64,000 nucleotides of DNA from JAHRVQ01 sp963976815 (GCA_963976815.1 CAXBLU010000004.1:62001-126000), one strand, 5' to 3'. Counted from the first letter of the stretch, positions 36,094 to 44,754 are shown. Notes: generated by a model from the letters alone, not told the origin. A program made the numbers and translations.

Positions 36094-36503
36094 CAGCCAC
36101 CACGTTCGTTATCCAAGTAATCTCTAACCTTGGCAAGGTCAACTACTTTTCCTTCTTCAGTTAAGAAATCTATCGGTGCACGCTCTCCAAACAATTCTGC
36201 TTTATTTATAGACCTCATCCAGTTGTCTGCGTTAACTGGATTGGAGAAAAGTACTTGCAATGCCTTGTAGATTCCAAGGATATAGCTAATCCTTTCGAGG
36301 AGATCTTTTGAAAGCTTCGCCCGCTCAGGGTTATTCTTCCAGTTATACAGGGTCTTCTCATTACTTAGACCAAGCAAGGCCATCTGCTGGGCACCAGTGA
36401 GACGCCAAGATTCAAAGATGTTAAAGATTACCGGCAATACCTTATCGGTGACATCCGCTCCACGAGCTAAGAGTGCGTCGGCTCTTTCTGTAGTTTCGGT
36501 CAT
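36090..36503 (-). CDS. Xre/MbcA-type antitoxin of the RES module
   Basis: A 137-residue protein. The N-terminal half carries a helix-turn-helix-like stretch (ESWRLTGAQQMALLGLSNEKTLYNWKNN) and the C-terminal half the MbcA/ParS-like toxin-binding domain (LSKDLLERISYILGIYKALQVLF..., with WMRSINKAELFGERAPIDFLTEEG). I start at ATG 36503; a GTG two codons earlier (36509) is also in frame. Immediately upstream are two palindromes that fit an autoregulated operator. Confidence 0.87.
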   Translation of the reverse strand: MTETTERADALLARGADVTDKVLPVIFNIFESWRLTGAQQMALLGLSNEKTLYNWKNNPERAKLSKDLLERISYILGIYKALQVLFSNPVNADNWMRSINKAELFGERAPIDFLTEEGKVVDLAKVRDYLDNERGGW

Positions 36504-36510
36504 AACCACT

Positions 36511-36560
36511 CACTTGACTGTAAATTTACAGTCAAGTGTATCGTACTGTAAATTTACAGT
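36511..36560. promoter_or_regulatory. Two palindromic operators of the Xre-RES operon
   Basis: A perfect 28-base palindrome with half-site CACTTGACTGTAAA lies at 36511-36538. A second perfect 16-base palindrome with half-site ACTGTAAA lies at 36545-36560. Their centres are 28 bases apart, close to three helical turns, so two antitoxin dimers could bind the same face. The first begins about 8 bases before the ATG, covering the promoter and ribosome-binding region. Confidence 0.85.
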
Positions 36561-36586
36561 CAAATACCTTGACGATTAAGAAAGTA

Positions 36587-36790
36587 GTGCACTTTTAGTT
36601 CCCTAACTCCCAACATTAATCCAAATCGCTCAACACCAAACAACACAAGCTCCCTTCTATCCCATCGTTTTATATATTGTTTCGAGTTGTAACCTTGTTG
36701 AGCATTACCGCCCCAATAGGATTGAAACCAACTCATTCACGAGAGTGCCTGCCGAAGCGTCGGACCGCGGATTCCGGCCCTCACTACCAC
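36587..36790 (+). repeat. Second, decayed island right end with a degenerate tRNA-Leu fragment
   Basis: Bases 36587-36718 are related to 34594-34724 (shared GTGCACTTTT, CTAACTCCCAACATTA, CAACACCAAA and CCCCAATAGGATT). Bases 36719-36789 are a damaged copy of the tRNA-Leu 3' end, ending GATTCCGGCCCTC...TACCA and containing an insertion of about 15-20 bases. After it, AGAGACTTCTTTTAAGAT (36791-36808) equals 13801-13818, the sequence right after the tRNA gene. This is best read as the end of an older element. Confidence 0.75.
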
Positions 36791-36995
36791 AGAGACTTCT
36801 TTTAAGATTCCTAGCACTACTCGCTGATCCCACCACTTCTTGACCAGATTGGTCGAGAGCATTGTGTAATTTCCACACTCACCTTAATCATCCGCTTCTA
36901 TTTTGCTCGCAACGCCGCAGGAAGATATTGCCCGAAGTCGATCAACAGCAAGATGTTCGCTAAGCTGAGGCACCACTAAAAACCAAAGACTCACT

Positions 36996-38354
36996 ATGGC
37001 CGATACTTTCATTGGCGTCATCGCCTTCGCGTTTCTGGTTTCCATGATTCTTTTGGGAACGATACTCAGGGCACGTTTCAGGTTCATTCAATCGGCACTT
37101 GTTCCCGCTTCCCTTCTGGGCGGCCTGATCGGGTTTGTGCTGGTGAGCCTGGATTTATCCTTTGGCTTCAAGAGTGAGGACTTTGTTGCATTTGCGTTCC
37201 ACTTTTTTACCTTGAGCTTTATGTCGCTGGTTCTCACCAACTCTGGTCAGAAGGCTGGCGCTAAATCTATTCAGCCGGGCGGTCTCTGGCTGTCGATCGG
37301 TTGGACCATGAGCCTTGTGCTGCAAGCCTTGGTTGGCTTGACGGTAATTGTGGTGTGGAACGCCGCCACAGATGGAGAGCTCTCAGTCTATCTTGGGCTG
37401 CTTGTTACCCATGGGTTTACTCAGGGTCCAGGCCAGGCCATGGCGATGGGTTCCATTTGGCAGTCATCGTTTGCCGTTGAAAATGCCGTTAACTTTGGTT
37501 TGATCTATGCGTCCCTGGGATTTCTTATCTCGTTTATCGTCGGCGTCCCGGCAGCGCGATATGCAATTAGCCGCGGCCTGAACAGCAATACTTCCGCAAA
37601 GCTCACCGAGACATTCCTTAAAGGTGTACACACCGCCATTGACAGACCATCTGCAGGCTCACAGGTCACACACTCAGCGAACGTTGATAGTCTGGTTTTT
37701 CATATTTCTATCCTGGGTGTTGCCTACCTGCTGACCAATAGCTATCTGCTGTTTATGCAAGCTCAGTTAGCAGGTGCAACACTCGCAGGCATACCCGTTG
37801 ATGTGATTTTTTCTCACAACTTGTTTTTTATACATGGCTTGTTGGTTTGTCTGCTGATGCGAGGGGCAATTGATAAGCTTGGGTTTGGGCACTACATTGA
37901 TGATGAAACTCAAAAGCGCATTACCGGCTCTTCCGTCGATCTGATGATGACGGCAACCATGATGAGCATCCAGATCGCTCTACTCACGGCGTACCTGGTG
38001 CCGATATTGTTGGTGTGTCTTGCTGTAGCAGCCACCACAGCATTTGTGTGTTTTTGGTTTGCTCGTTATCTGAACACCTTGCCGGTGGAAAGAGCGCTAA
38101 CCCTATTTGGCTGTTGTACAGGCTCGACAGGCAGTGGATTGCTTTTATTACGGATACTAGACCCTGACTTATCTACACCAGTGGCGCGGGAACTGGCCTA
38201 TTTTAATGTCGCGATTTTGTTCTTAAGCATCCACGTCTTGATGTTTATGGCGCCGATACTACCGAGTATTAGTCTGGTGTGGGTCTGCGGCATCTATGGC
38301 GCCACGTTCATGGTGGGTGCTGTCGTGTTGAGATTATTGGCGCCGAAAGTCTGA
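36996..38354 (+). CDS. Sodium/glutamate symporter (GltS-like) family membrane protein
   Basis: A 452-residue protein with about ten to twelve hydrophobic segments arranged in two similar halves. GFTQGPGQAMAMGSIW in the first half and GCCTGSTGSGLLLLRILDP in the second are the glycine-rich re-entrant loops expected of ESS/GltS-type transporters. A substrate cannot be assigned; glutamate is only the family prototype. It is convergent with the ABC operon that follows and may or may not be part of the nitrogen cluster. It is the first gene outside the tandem island ends. Confidence 0.7.
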   Translation: MADTFIGVIAFAFLVSMILLGTILRARFRFIQSALVPASLLGGLIGFVLVSLDLSFGFKSEDFVAFAFHFFTLSFMSLVLTNSGQKAGAKSIQPGGLWLSIGWTMSLVLQALVGLTVIVVWNAATDGELSVYLGLLVTHGFTQGPGQAMAMGSIWQSSFAVENAVNFGLIYASLGFLISFIVGVPAARYAISRGLNSNTSAKLTETFLKGVHTAIDRPSAGSQVTHSANVDSLVFHISILGVAYLLTNSYLLFMQAQLAGATLAGIPVDVIFSHNLFFIHGLLVCLLMRGAIDKLGFGHYIDDETQKRITGSSVDLMMTATMMSIQIALLTAYLVPILLVCLAVAATTAFVCFWFARYLNTLPVERALTLFGCCTGSTGSGLLLLRILDPDLSTPVARELAYFNVAILFLSIHVLMFMAPILPSISLVWVCGIYGATFMVGAVVLRLLAPKV

Positions 38355-38388
38355 GTCGAGGCATGTTGTCTTAGGTAATTAACAGCCC

Positions 38389-39249
38389 CTAAACATCGTC
38401 ATCCACTTTTGTCATACGAAATATATGCAACGGCTCATCTTCTTCCACCTGATCATGACTGTGGATCAGCTCACCAAGCTCCTCCTTTAACGACTTAAAC
38501 TCTGTGGTCTGCAAATGCTCAGGTAATCGCGGTCGAGGCAGGGGTACATCTATTAAGGCCTGGATTTCACCGGGATTGGGTTTCAAAACCAGGATTCGAT
38601 CCGCGAGATAGATGGCTTCATCTAGATCATGGGTAATGAAGACAACTGTGACATCAATATTTTGCCAGATCTCAATCAAGTGCTGTTGCATGCGCAGCCG
38701 GGTCTGGGCATCCAGAGCACCGAATGGCTCATCCATTAACAGGACTTTTGGTCGGGTCGCAAGAGATCGGGCAATCGCCACGCGCTGTTGCATCCCTCCA
38801 GAGAGTTGATGGGGATAGTGATCAGAAAATTTTGTCAGACCGATCACCTCAATCCACTCGCGCGCCTCCCCTTCTGCCTGACCTTTAGTGGCTCCCTGCG
38901 CCGTTAAACCGAACATCACATTCTGTTTCACCGTGAGCCAGGGGAAGAGCGTGTATTTTTGAAACACCATACCGCGGTCAGGTCCAGGTCCAATAATCGG
39001 TTCATCGCCGATCCGTGCTTCACCGCTAGTAATCGTCTCGAGCCCGGCTAAGATCCGCGCCAGTGTAGATTTGCCACATCCTGAAGGTCCGATGACAGTC
39101 AGGAACTCGCGGCGGTAAATGCCTAACGAGATATCTTTTAATATGGTTAGGTCCGGGCCAAATTGTTTACCGAGCCCATCCAACTCCAATATCAGCGGTC
39201 TATTTTTGAGCCGCTCAATACGGGTCGCGCTATCTTCTTGTTCGATCAC
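38389..39249 (-). CDS. ABC importer ATP-binding protein (nitrate/taurine type)
   Basis: A 286-residue ATPase. Walker A is VIGPSGCGKSTLARIL, the ABC signature LSGGMQQRVAIARSLA, Walker B VLLMDEPFGALD, and a switch His in TVVFITHDLDEAI. The layout is that of TauB/SsuB/NrtD proteins for small organic or nitrogen compounds. It overlaps the permease gene by 4 bases. It is the last of six genes running from 44317 in one direction. In organisms with urea/guanidine carboxylase such an importer commonly sits beside it. Confidence 0.9.
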   Translation of the reverse strand: MIEQEDSATRIERLKNRPLILELDGLGKQFGPDLTILKDISLGIYRREFLTVIGPSGCGKSTLARILAGLETITSGEARIGDEPIIGPGPDRGMVFQKYTLFPWLTVKQNVMFGLTAQGATKGQAEGEAREWIEVIGLTKFSDHYPHQLSGGMQQRVAIARSLATRPKVLLMDEPFGALDAQTRLRMQQHLIEIWQNIDVTVVFITHDLDEAIYLADRILVLKPNPGEIQALIDVPLPRPRLPEHLQTTEFKSLKEELGELIHSHDQVEEDEPLHIFRMTKVDDDV

Positions 39250-40175
39250 GAGGCTGCACCTTTATGCCAGCGGAATAGTCGCCTTCCGAAATGCGACAAA
39301 ATCAAATCCGTAGCCAGTCCGATGAGACCTATCATCATGATGGCGGCGAAAACGTTATCAAAATTCTTATAGCGGGCTTGCTGGGTGATAAACCAGGTGA
39401 TACCGGAACTGGTACCGATCAGCTCCGCAACAATAAGATAGGTCCAGGCCCAGCCCAACAAAATTCGACTGTCACGAAACAGGTTCGGCAAAACACCGGG
39501 CACAACAACTCGTAGCAGTACCGCTGGACGACTCGCGCCCAGGGTTCTTGCCGCTTCGAGCAGCGCCGGATCGATCATCCGTGTCGTGTTTGCGACAATC
39601 AGTACCTGCTGGAAAAACGTGCCGATAAAAATAATCGCAATCTTCGGTGCGTCGTGAATACCTAAAACAGCAACCGCGAGCGCGCCAAACGCCGGCGCAG
39701 GGAAATAGCGAAAGAATTCAATAAAGGGTTCAAACAACTTCGACATCCTCGAATAGGCACCACAGAGGATGCCAAGGGGTATGCCGAATATCGACGATAG
39801 GGTAAAACCCCAGAAGATAATTGTAATGCTATGCCATAAGCTTTCATGCAGCCATTGTTCACTGCGCCGTTTAGGCTCGGTGCTAAACGATGTATACATG
39901 GCGCGGAAAACTTCATGGGGTGCAGGCAAGTAAACGGGATTGGCTCGATAGCCTTCTGGTACAACAAGGCCAGATTGTCGCACTGTCTCTACTTCGGCGT
40001 CGAAACGGTCACGTTCTATCTGCATACCCTCACGAAAATAGGCGACGTCACCCGGCACTGTGATCTTGACGTTAGGGTGCCAGATAAACGGCAAATAGCT
40101 AACCGCTGACCAAATCAGCAGCGGCAGCAAGAATGATGCAACAACCAGAAACCTGCCAGAATGGATCGAATTCAC
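39246..40175 (-). CDS. ABC importer permease (TauC/SsuC-like)
   Basis: A 309-residue membrane protein with an N-terminal span, an unusually long periplasm-exposed stretch (about 35-100, including EGMQIERDRFDAEVETVRQ) and five or six further spans. The EAA-type loop LLEAARTLGASRPAVLLRVVVPGVLPNL contacts the ATPase. The extra N-terminal stretch is longer than in TauC and may be a feature of carboxylase-linked importers. It lies 4 bases after the binding-protein gene. Confidence 0.88.
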   Translation of the reverse strand: MNSIHSGRFLVVASFLLPLLIWSAVSYLPFIWHPNVKITVPGDVAYFREGMQIERDRFDAEVETVRQSGLVVPEGYRANPVYLPAPHEVFRAMYTSFSTEPKRRSEQWLHESLWHSITIIFWGFTLSSIFGIPLGILCGAYSRMSKLFEPFIEFFRYFPAPAFGALAVAVLGIHDAPKIAIIFIGTFFQQVLIVANTTRMIDPALLEAARTLGASRPAVLLRVVVPGVLPNLFRDSRILLGWAWTYLIVAELIGTSSGITWFITQQARYKNFDNVFAAIMMIGLIGLATDLILSHFGRRLFRWHKGAAS

Positions 40176-40179
40176 TGAG

Positions 40180-41148
40180 CTAGTCTTCCGCAGGCATGGT
40201 CAAACCTGAATCTATATATTGTTCGATGACCTGCGGTTCTGAATAGGCCTGATACTTAATATTAAAAGCATCCGCGATGCGGGTTGAACCATACAGTGAT
40301 GCAAAACCTGGTTTATCAACAAGGTATGCAGTGGCTTCTTCGCGGCTGAGAATCCGGGTACCGGCAAGAAAGGGTTCGTACGCTTGAGCGGACAAACCAA
40401 CCCTGGCGGCCATGATCTCTATCGCATTAGCACGGGTTGCCGGATCTTCAATGTAATCCACTATGCGGTACCAGACATCCACCACTTTGCGCCACTCTGC
40501 TCGATTCTGAGCGAGGCTCGAAGGTGAAACCACCAACAGGTCGTAAATTAGTCCGGGTTCATCGGCGGATGTGTAAACAGCTGTCGAACCCGGTAGCGAC
40601 TGAAGCGCCAGTGATGAACTGGGTTGCCACGCAACAATGGCATCAACATCACCGGAAGCAAGCACCTGCGGCGTCTCGTTGGTGGGTACATTGACGAGCT
40701 CAACGTCCGCTTCACTTAAACCCACTTTTTCGAGGGCATTAAGCAATAACAAATGGCTAACAAAGCCAATTTCAACACCTACTTTTTTACCTTTTAGTTC
40801 AGCCACCGACTTAATGCCAGGCGCGGCGACGATCATATCGTTGCCGTTACTAAAATCGTGGAGCAACACCATTACGCCCTGTGCACCCGATGAACCGGTG
40901 ACAAGGGTATCGCCATTGGTCATACCAACCGCATCTAGCTGCCCGGCGGCAAATGCATCCATCGAGGCGACATAGTCAAACCATTCAAATTCAACTTCGA
41001 CACCGGCTTCTTCAAACCAACCGTTTTCAATGGCGACTTCCCAACCCACCCAGCCAGGCCAATCGCTATAGCCAATACGCAGGGGTTCGGCGTGAGCACT
41101 GCAGGTGATTAACACTGCAATTATAGTAATCAAAAACTTCTTCAACAT
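40180..41148 (-). CDS. ABC importer substrate-binding protein (NMT1/SsuA-like)
   Basis: A 322-residue protein with a clear Sec signal peptide (MLKKFLITIIAVLITCSAHA) and the periplasmic binding-protein opening RIGYSDWPGWVGWEVAIENGWF. It continues AAGQLDAVGMTNGD and AWQPSSSLALQSLPG, typical of the NMT1/SsuA family. A W-rich ligand pocket (SDWPGWVGW) would fit a small cationic or amide ligand, but that is inference. The order binding protein, permease, ATPase is standard. Guanidine or urea is the likeliest substrate given the carboxylase cluster 7 kb away. Confidence 0.88.
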   Translation of the reverse strand: MLKKFLITIIAVLITCSAHAEPLRIGYSDWPGWVGWEVAIENGWFEEAGVEVEFEWFDYVASMDAFAAGQLDAVGMTNGDTLVTGSSGAQGVMVLLHDFSNGNDMIVAAPGIKSVAELKGKKVGVEIGFVSHLLLLNALEKVGLSEADVELVNVPTNETPQVLASGDVDAIVAWQPSSSLALQSLPGSTAVYTSADEPGLIYDLLVVSPSSLAQNRAEWRKVVDVWYRIVDYIEDPATRANAIEIMAARVGLSAQAYEPFLAGTRILSREEATAYLVDKPGFASLYGSTRIADAFNIKYQAYSEPQVIEQYIDSGLTMPAED

Positions 41149-41172
41149 AGTGGTTCCCTTTATTGTTAGTCT

Positions 41173-42162
41173 TTAACGCAACCTGACGCGACGGAATCTT
41201 TCCGGGGTATAGGTTGGCCAACCGTGAGCTCGTGCGCCACGCCCAACGCCATTCATGACAATAAACTCATCATGAATGCGAATGTCTTGTGTGCCATTGA
41301 TGAGGTGCACAATGTTGTAGCCCTCCCGGAGCAAGGACGCCGGTATCTGTAACGAGTGTTCACGGGGGCGAAAATTACTCCGCAACCGATAGTCGACACC
41401 TGGGTAGTCGCTCATCTCAATCCGGCCGCCCATAATCCATTTCACCGGTTGCTCATCGGAAAAAGCGACCAGGCGCTTTAGACTATCTTTATAGGCATCG
41501 AAGTTTCGAATCACTAAACGCCCGGCATAAAAGGTATTGCCAGTAAACATAAGATCAGTCCAGGGGTCATAAAGCGTGACGGCAAACTCATCAAGACCCG
41601 GGGTTTTAAGCAGGGTCAGATCGCGCCCCCCAAGATCAAAGGAGATGCGATCTTTGCCAGCCATGAGCGACTTTCGACCGGCTGCAGTTGCAGCCATAAT
41701 TTTGGTATTCGCTCGACCTTCAAACTGACCCAGTCCTTCTGTTTGCGATAGTTCAGAGCCAAGGGGCAGCACAATCAACTGCACATCACTGATATTGTTA
41801 GCCTGTTGCCACCGTTCAATAAGTGCATCCACAGTCTGCCGCAGGGGGAAATATTCGTCTTCCGAGGTTGCACCGGTATCCAGCAACACCACCTGCTTTT
41901 CGCCAAACAGCAGATACATAAAGGGGGCTTCCCAATGGACAGCGGGGTTCTGGCGTAGGATGTAGGTGTGCTCGTTATAACGGTGCACCTGCACTCTCAC
42001 ATCGGTGTTGACCTTGGCCGACAAGCTGCCATGGATCCATGCAAACCGCATGTTGCCGGGCGCCGGGCCACTATCTGTAAAATCCAGGGCGGCCATGGTT
42101 GGCTGACTCAATAGCAGAGCCAGAAATATGATTGTCATTTTCATCATTTGATCCCGTCTCAT
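41173..42162 (-). CDS. Metallo-beta-lactamase-fold protein lacking the metal-binding motif (pseudoenzyme)
   Basis: A 329-residue exported protein (signal peptide MTIIFLALLLSQPTMA). It is a paralogue of its neighbour at 42159-43151: both read NEHTYILR-x-N, then FMYLLFGxxKxxLLDxG/QG, DPWTDLMFTGNTFYAGRL and IEMS. Every metal-site element is changed: the HxHxDH loop is replaced by LPLGSELSQTEG, the GH of TPGH by GLDE, TGD by TGN and NNH by GGR. It therefore cannot bind zinc in the normal way and may act as a partner or binding subunit. Its first codons overlap the neighbour by 4 bases. Confidence 0.8.
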   Translation of the reverse strand: MRRDQMMKMTIIFLALLLSQPTMAALDFTDSGPAPGNMRFAWIHGSLSAKVNTDVRVQVHRYNEHTYILRQNPAVHWEAPFMYLLFGEKQVVLLDTGATSEDEYFPLRQTVDALIERWQQANNISDVQLIVLPLGSELSQTEGLGQFEGRANTKIMAATAAGRKSLMAGKDRISFDLGGRDLTLLKTPGLDEFAVTLYDPWTDLMFTGNTFYAGRLVIRNFDAYKDSLKRLVAFSDEQPVKWIMGGRIEMSDYPGVDYRLRSNFRPREHSLQIPASLLREGYNIVHLINGTQDIRIHDEFIVMNGVGRGARAHGWPTYTPERFRRVRLR

Positions 42163-43151
42163 TGGTCCGTGGTGTATGACCAGGGAATCTCGTTGTACAA
42201 CATGAAGTCGTCGTACTTGTAGATACCCGGTCCGTTGACGTCATCAATGGCATCAACTGCGATATCAAGCATTTTGATCGTCATCTGCATCGGCGGTTCG
42301 TTGGGCTGCCAGGTAGTGCCAATGGGATAGTCCACCTTTGCCGTGCTGGTCATTTCAATGTGATTGTTGATCAGGTGGGTCACCGGATACTCGTCTGCCA
42401 ACTGACGCACGCGCTTTATGCTCGCGGCCCAGGCATCCCAGTCTTCAAGATAGAGCCGACCGCGATAGAACATGTCGCCGGTATAGAGCAGATCAGTCCA
42501 GGTGTCGTACATGGCGAGTTCTGAACTCTGGTGACCGGGTGTCCCGGTTACGATGAAGGTTCGACCCCCCAGGTCATATTCGATCCGTTGCTCGGGGTAA
42601 TTGCTAAAGCCCCAGTAGTCCATGACTTCTTCATGGGTGAGACCCACCATCACGGTATCGGGACGGTCAACAAATTGATTCCACGCCGCATAGTGATCGC
42701 CGTGCAGATGACTATTGGCAACAATGAGTGTGGTTTTCTGACCGTGCTTCGCTTCCCATTCACTGATGATGCCGTCGACAACGTCACGCAAAGGAAACAG
42801 CGCTGCCGATGCGGTTGAACCCTGGTCAATCAGCAACGCTTTTTGGTTGCCAAATAACAGGTACATAAAGGCGCCTTCGTAGTTAATCGCCTTATTTTCG
42901 CGCAGAATATAGGTATGTTCGTTATAGGCATGAACCTGAACCGCAGGATCCTGGTTATCCATGGCAGACTTCGAACCATGTATCCAGGTATCTGGAAAGG
43001 TGCCTGGGGCAGCGGCCTCGGTCGCAAAATTTAGCGGCGTGGTCACCATCGAGATGGCGTGCTCCACCATAAACAGGCTTCCGGTGAAGACTCCAATGCC
43101 GAGGATCATGCCCAGTTTACCAGGTCGATTTGATGTGTCGGTCGAGTTCAT
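42159..43151 (-). CDS. Metallo-beta-lactamase-fold hydrolase
   Basis: A 330-residue protein with an N-terminal hydrophobic segment (about 14-34) that should place it outside the cytoplasm. The metal motif HLHGDH is present in VANSHLHGDHYAAW, then TPGHQSSELAMYD, LYTGDMFYRG and LINNHIEMTS, completing the usual His/Asp ligand set. The fold covers hydrolases of esters, lactams, thioesters and amides, so the substrate is open. It overlaps the hupE-like gene by one base and the inactive paralogue by 4 bases. Confidence 0.85.
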   Translation of the reverse strand: MNSTDTSNRPGKLGMILGIGVFTGSLFMVEHAISMVTTPLNFATEAAAPGTFPDTWIHGSKSAMDNQDPAVQVHAYNEHTYILRENKAINYEGAFMYLLFGNQKALLIDQGSTASAALFPLRDVVDGIISEWEAKHGQKTTLIVANSHLHGDHYAAWNQFVDRPDTVMVGLTHEEVMDYWGFSNYPEQRIEYDLGGRTFIVTGTPGHQSSELAMYDTWTDLLYTGDMFYRGRLYLEDWDAWAASIKRVRQLADEYPVTHLINNHIEMTSTAKVDYPIGTTWQPNEPPMQMTIKMLDIAVDAIDDVNGPGIYKYDDFMLYNEIPWSYTTDQ

Positions 43152-44317
43152 TAAAAAGCAATCCTCTTGAGAAACCAGTAAGCGCCGGTACCTGCGATAG
43201 CAATAGTGGCCGGCTGTGCGATGTTCGATTGGTACCAGGTCTGGCGACGGAACCAGCCCACAATAAGAAAGGCGCCGGCAATAACAGCCAACTGACCGAG
43301 CTCCACGCCCAGATTAAAAAGCCCTAGCGATAGTAGAAATTGATCTTGAGGCAGCCCGATGTTGGCTAACACCGAAGCAAAACCGAGGCCATGTAACAAT
43401 CCAAACAGACAAACGATCACTAATCGCCAGCGGGCTAGCTTTGTCGCAAATAGATTGTCGATCGCGACATACACAATTGAGAGCGCAATCAGCGGTTCAA
43501 CAATGCTCATCGGTAAACTGACGATGCCGACCATCGACATACCTAGCGTTAGCGAGTGCGCCAATGTGAATCCCGTGACCTGCAGTAGCAGCGGTCGCCA
43601 GCCCCCGGCGAGAAAGAACAATCCCAGGATGAACAGCATATGATCCAGACCGTAGGGCACAATGTGCTGAAAACCCACGGCAACCCAGGTGAATTCCGGC
43701 GCGAGTTTGGTCCAGCCATAAGCCAACTGGGCTAGCCTGTCGGACTCAAGGTTGCCCGCACTTGAAGATAGAAGCGTGTCCCGCGATAGCCTGTCGACAT
43801 TGGTTAACAAACGTGACTGCGGCAGTGCTTGCCCAGCAATATCGATCTTCATCAAACACGGCCAGGGAATTTCCAATTGGTCGGCTAACTGCACATTCAG
43901 ATGTTCACCGCCGCTGACATCTAGCCGGTAATAGAGTGTTGCCATTTGTGGCGTAAGGGGATTTTCGATGGCAGCGAGTGACGTGGCTGATATTTCAAAC
44001 CCGGTGAGTTGAGGTTGCTGGACACTGCCATCGAGTAAAAATCTCAATTCGCGTCCCAACCGATCTAACGTGGGTTGTAATAGTGCGCGCTGCTCTGAAC
44101 CTATCGTCTGGGTTGCGACCCAATAGTCTTCTGCTGTCATTAATGACTGGCCAAGATCAATCTGCAGCGTGATGACAGCCTGCTGCTCCGCATCGACCGT
44201 AATATCAATGTTGGTCATATTAAGCATATGAGCCTGCACGGATACGCTGGCCAGCAAGCAGCACGCCAGCATCAACGATTTTAAGAATATGGATGGCTGC
44301 TTAAGGATTCTGGTCAC
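43151..44317 (-). CDS. HupE/UreJ-like membrane protein
   Basis: A 388-residue protein: a signal-like start, a periplasmic domain (about 30-205), then six or seven spans with the HupE/UreJ signature GLDHMLFILGLFF, a TGFTLAHSLTLG segment and GLLHGLGFA. The histidine pattern HxxxHxxxxH is thought to concern metal (nickel) handling, but the function is unproven. The start is uncertain: the GTG at 44317 has its AGGAG directly abutting the codon, and the next ATG lies 15 codons in. It is the first gene of a six-gene operon behind a sigma-54 promoter. Confidence 0.82.
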   Translation of the reverse strand: MTRILKQPSIFLKSLMLACCLLASVSVQAHMLNMTNIDITVDAEQQAVITLQIDLGQSLMTAEDYWVATQTIGSEQRALLQPTLDRLGRELRFLLDGSVQQPQLTGFEISATSLAAIENPLTPQMATLYYRLDVSGGEHLNVQLADQLEIPWPCLMKIDIAGQALPQSRLLTNVDRLSRDTLLSSSAGNLESDRLAQLAYGWTKLAPEFTWVAVGFQHIVPYGLDHMLFILGLFFLAGGWRPLLLQVTGFTLAHSLTLGMSMVGIVSLPMSIVEPLIALSIVYVAIDNLFATKLARWRLVIVCLFGLLHGLGFASVLANIGLPQDQFLLSLGLFNLGVELGQLAVIAGAFLIVGWFRRQTWYQSNIAQPATIAIAGTGAYWFLKRIAF

Positions 44318-44376
44318 TCCTATCTACCAACAGTGTTATTGGAACTGGCTTTAGAAATTGGTGTCACAGGAGATAT

Positions 44377-44392
44377 AGCAATTAGTGTGCCG
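44377..44392 (-). promoter_or_regulatory. Sigma-54 promoter of the hupE-MBL-ABC operon
   Basis: Read on the minus strand the sequence is CGGCACACTAATTGCT, matching the -24/-12 consensus TGGCAC-N5-TTGCW, with GG and GC separated by exactly 10 bases. It is about 60 bases before the hupE start at 44317. Such promoters need an activator of the NtrC type, consistent with nitrogen control. Confidence 0.7.
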
Positions 44393-44571
44393 CGCGTTGA
44401 GCCACCAATTCTGGTATGTCTGAACGAATTTCGTCCCAAACAAGTGCGGCAAGGATGGCTGCGCACAAACTTATGGCGTCTTTTCGATCACGGAACAGAT
44501 ATGGCAGGATCTAACCAGAATTCCTAGATTGCCGATTGAGTAGCGAACTAATTAGGAATATTTTTCCAGTT

Positions 44572-44597
44572 GGTGCGCTAAGTTGGTGACGCGCACC
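44572..44597. promoter_or_regulatory. Dyad midway between two divergent sigma-54 promoters
   Basis: GGTGCGC (44572-44578) and GCGCACC (44591-44597) form a perfect 7-bp inverted repeat with a 12-base spacer. It is about 180 bases upstream of the hupE-side promoter and about 160 upstream of the receptor-side promoter, a typical distance for an enhancer. A near-identical dyad lies at 55222-55246 before the carboxylase operon. A second, 11-bp inverted repeat with one mismatch (AGCAGTGCTAT / ATAGCGCTGCT) is at 44688-44714. Confidence 0.55.
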
Positions 44598-44754
44598 GTT
44601 ATGGAATAGCAGCGGATTTTTTTTCGCCCCCCGATGAATCGCAGTGCGCAATGTTGGTACTAACGTTTCTCTACAGCGGCGCACAAAAGCAGTGCTATTT
44701 TTTATAGCGCTGCTAACCATCGCACCTTGATAAATACGAATTGCTTTTCAGGGT

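Noticed and set aside
36719..36789. A second tRNA-Leu gene
   Set aside because: The segment is only a 3' fragment with an insertion and mismatches and has no 5' half, so it is an att remnant.
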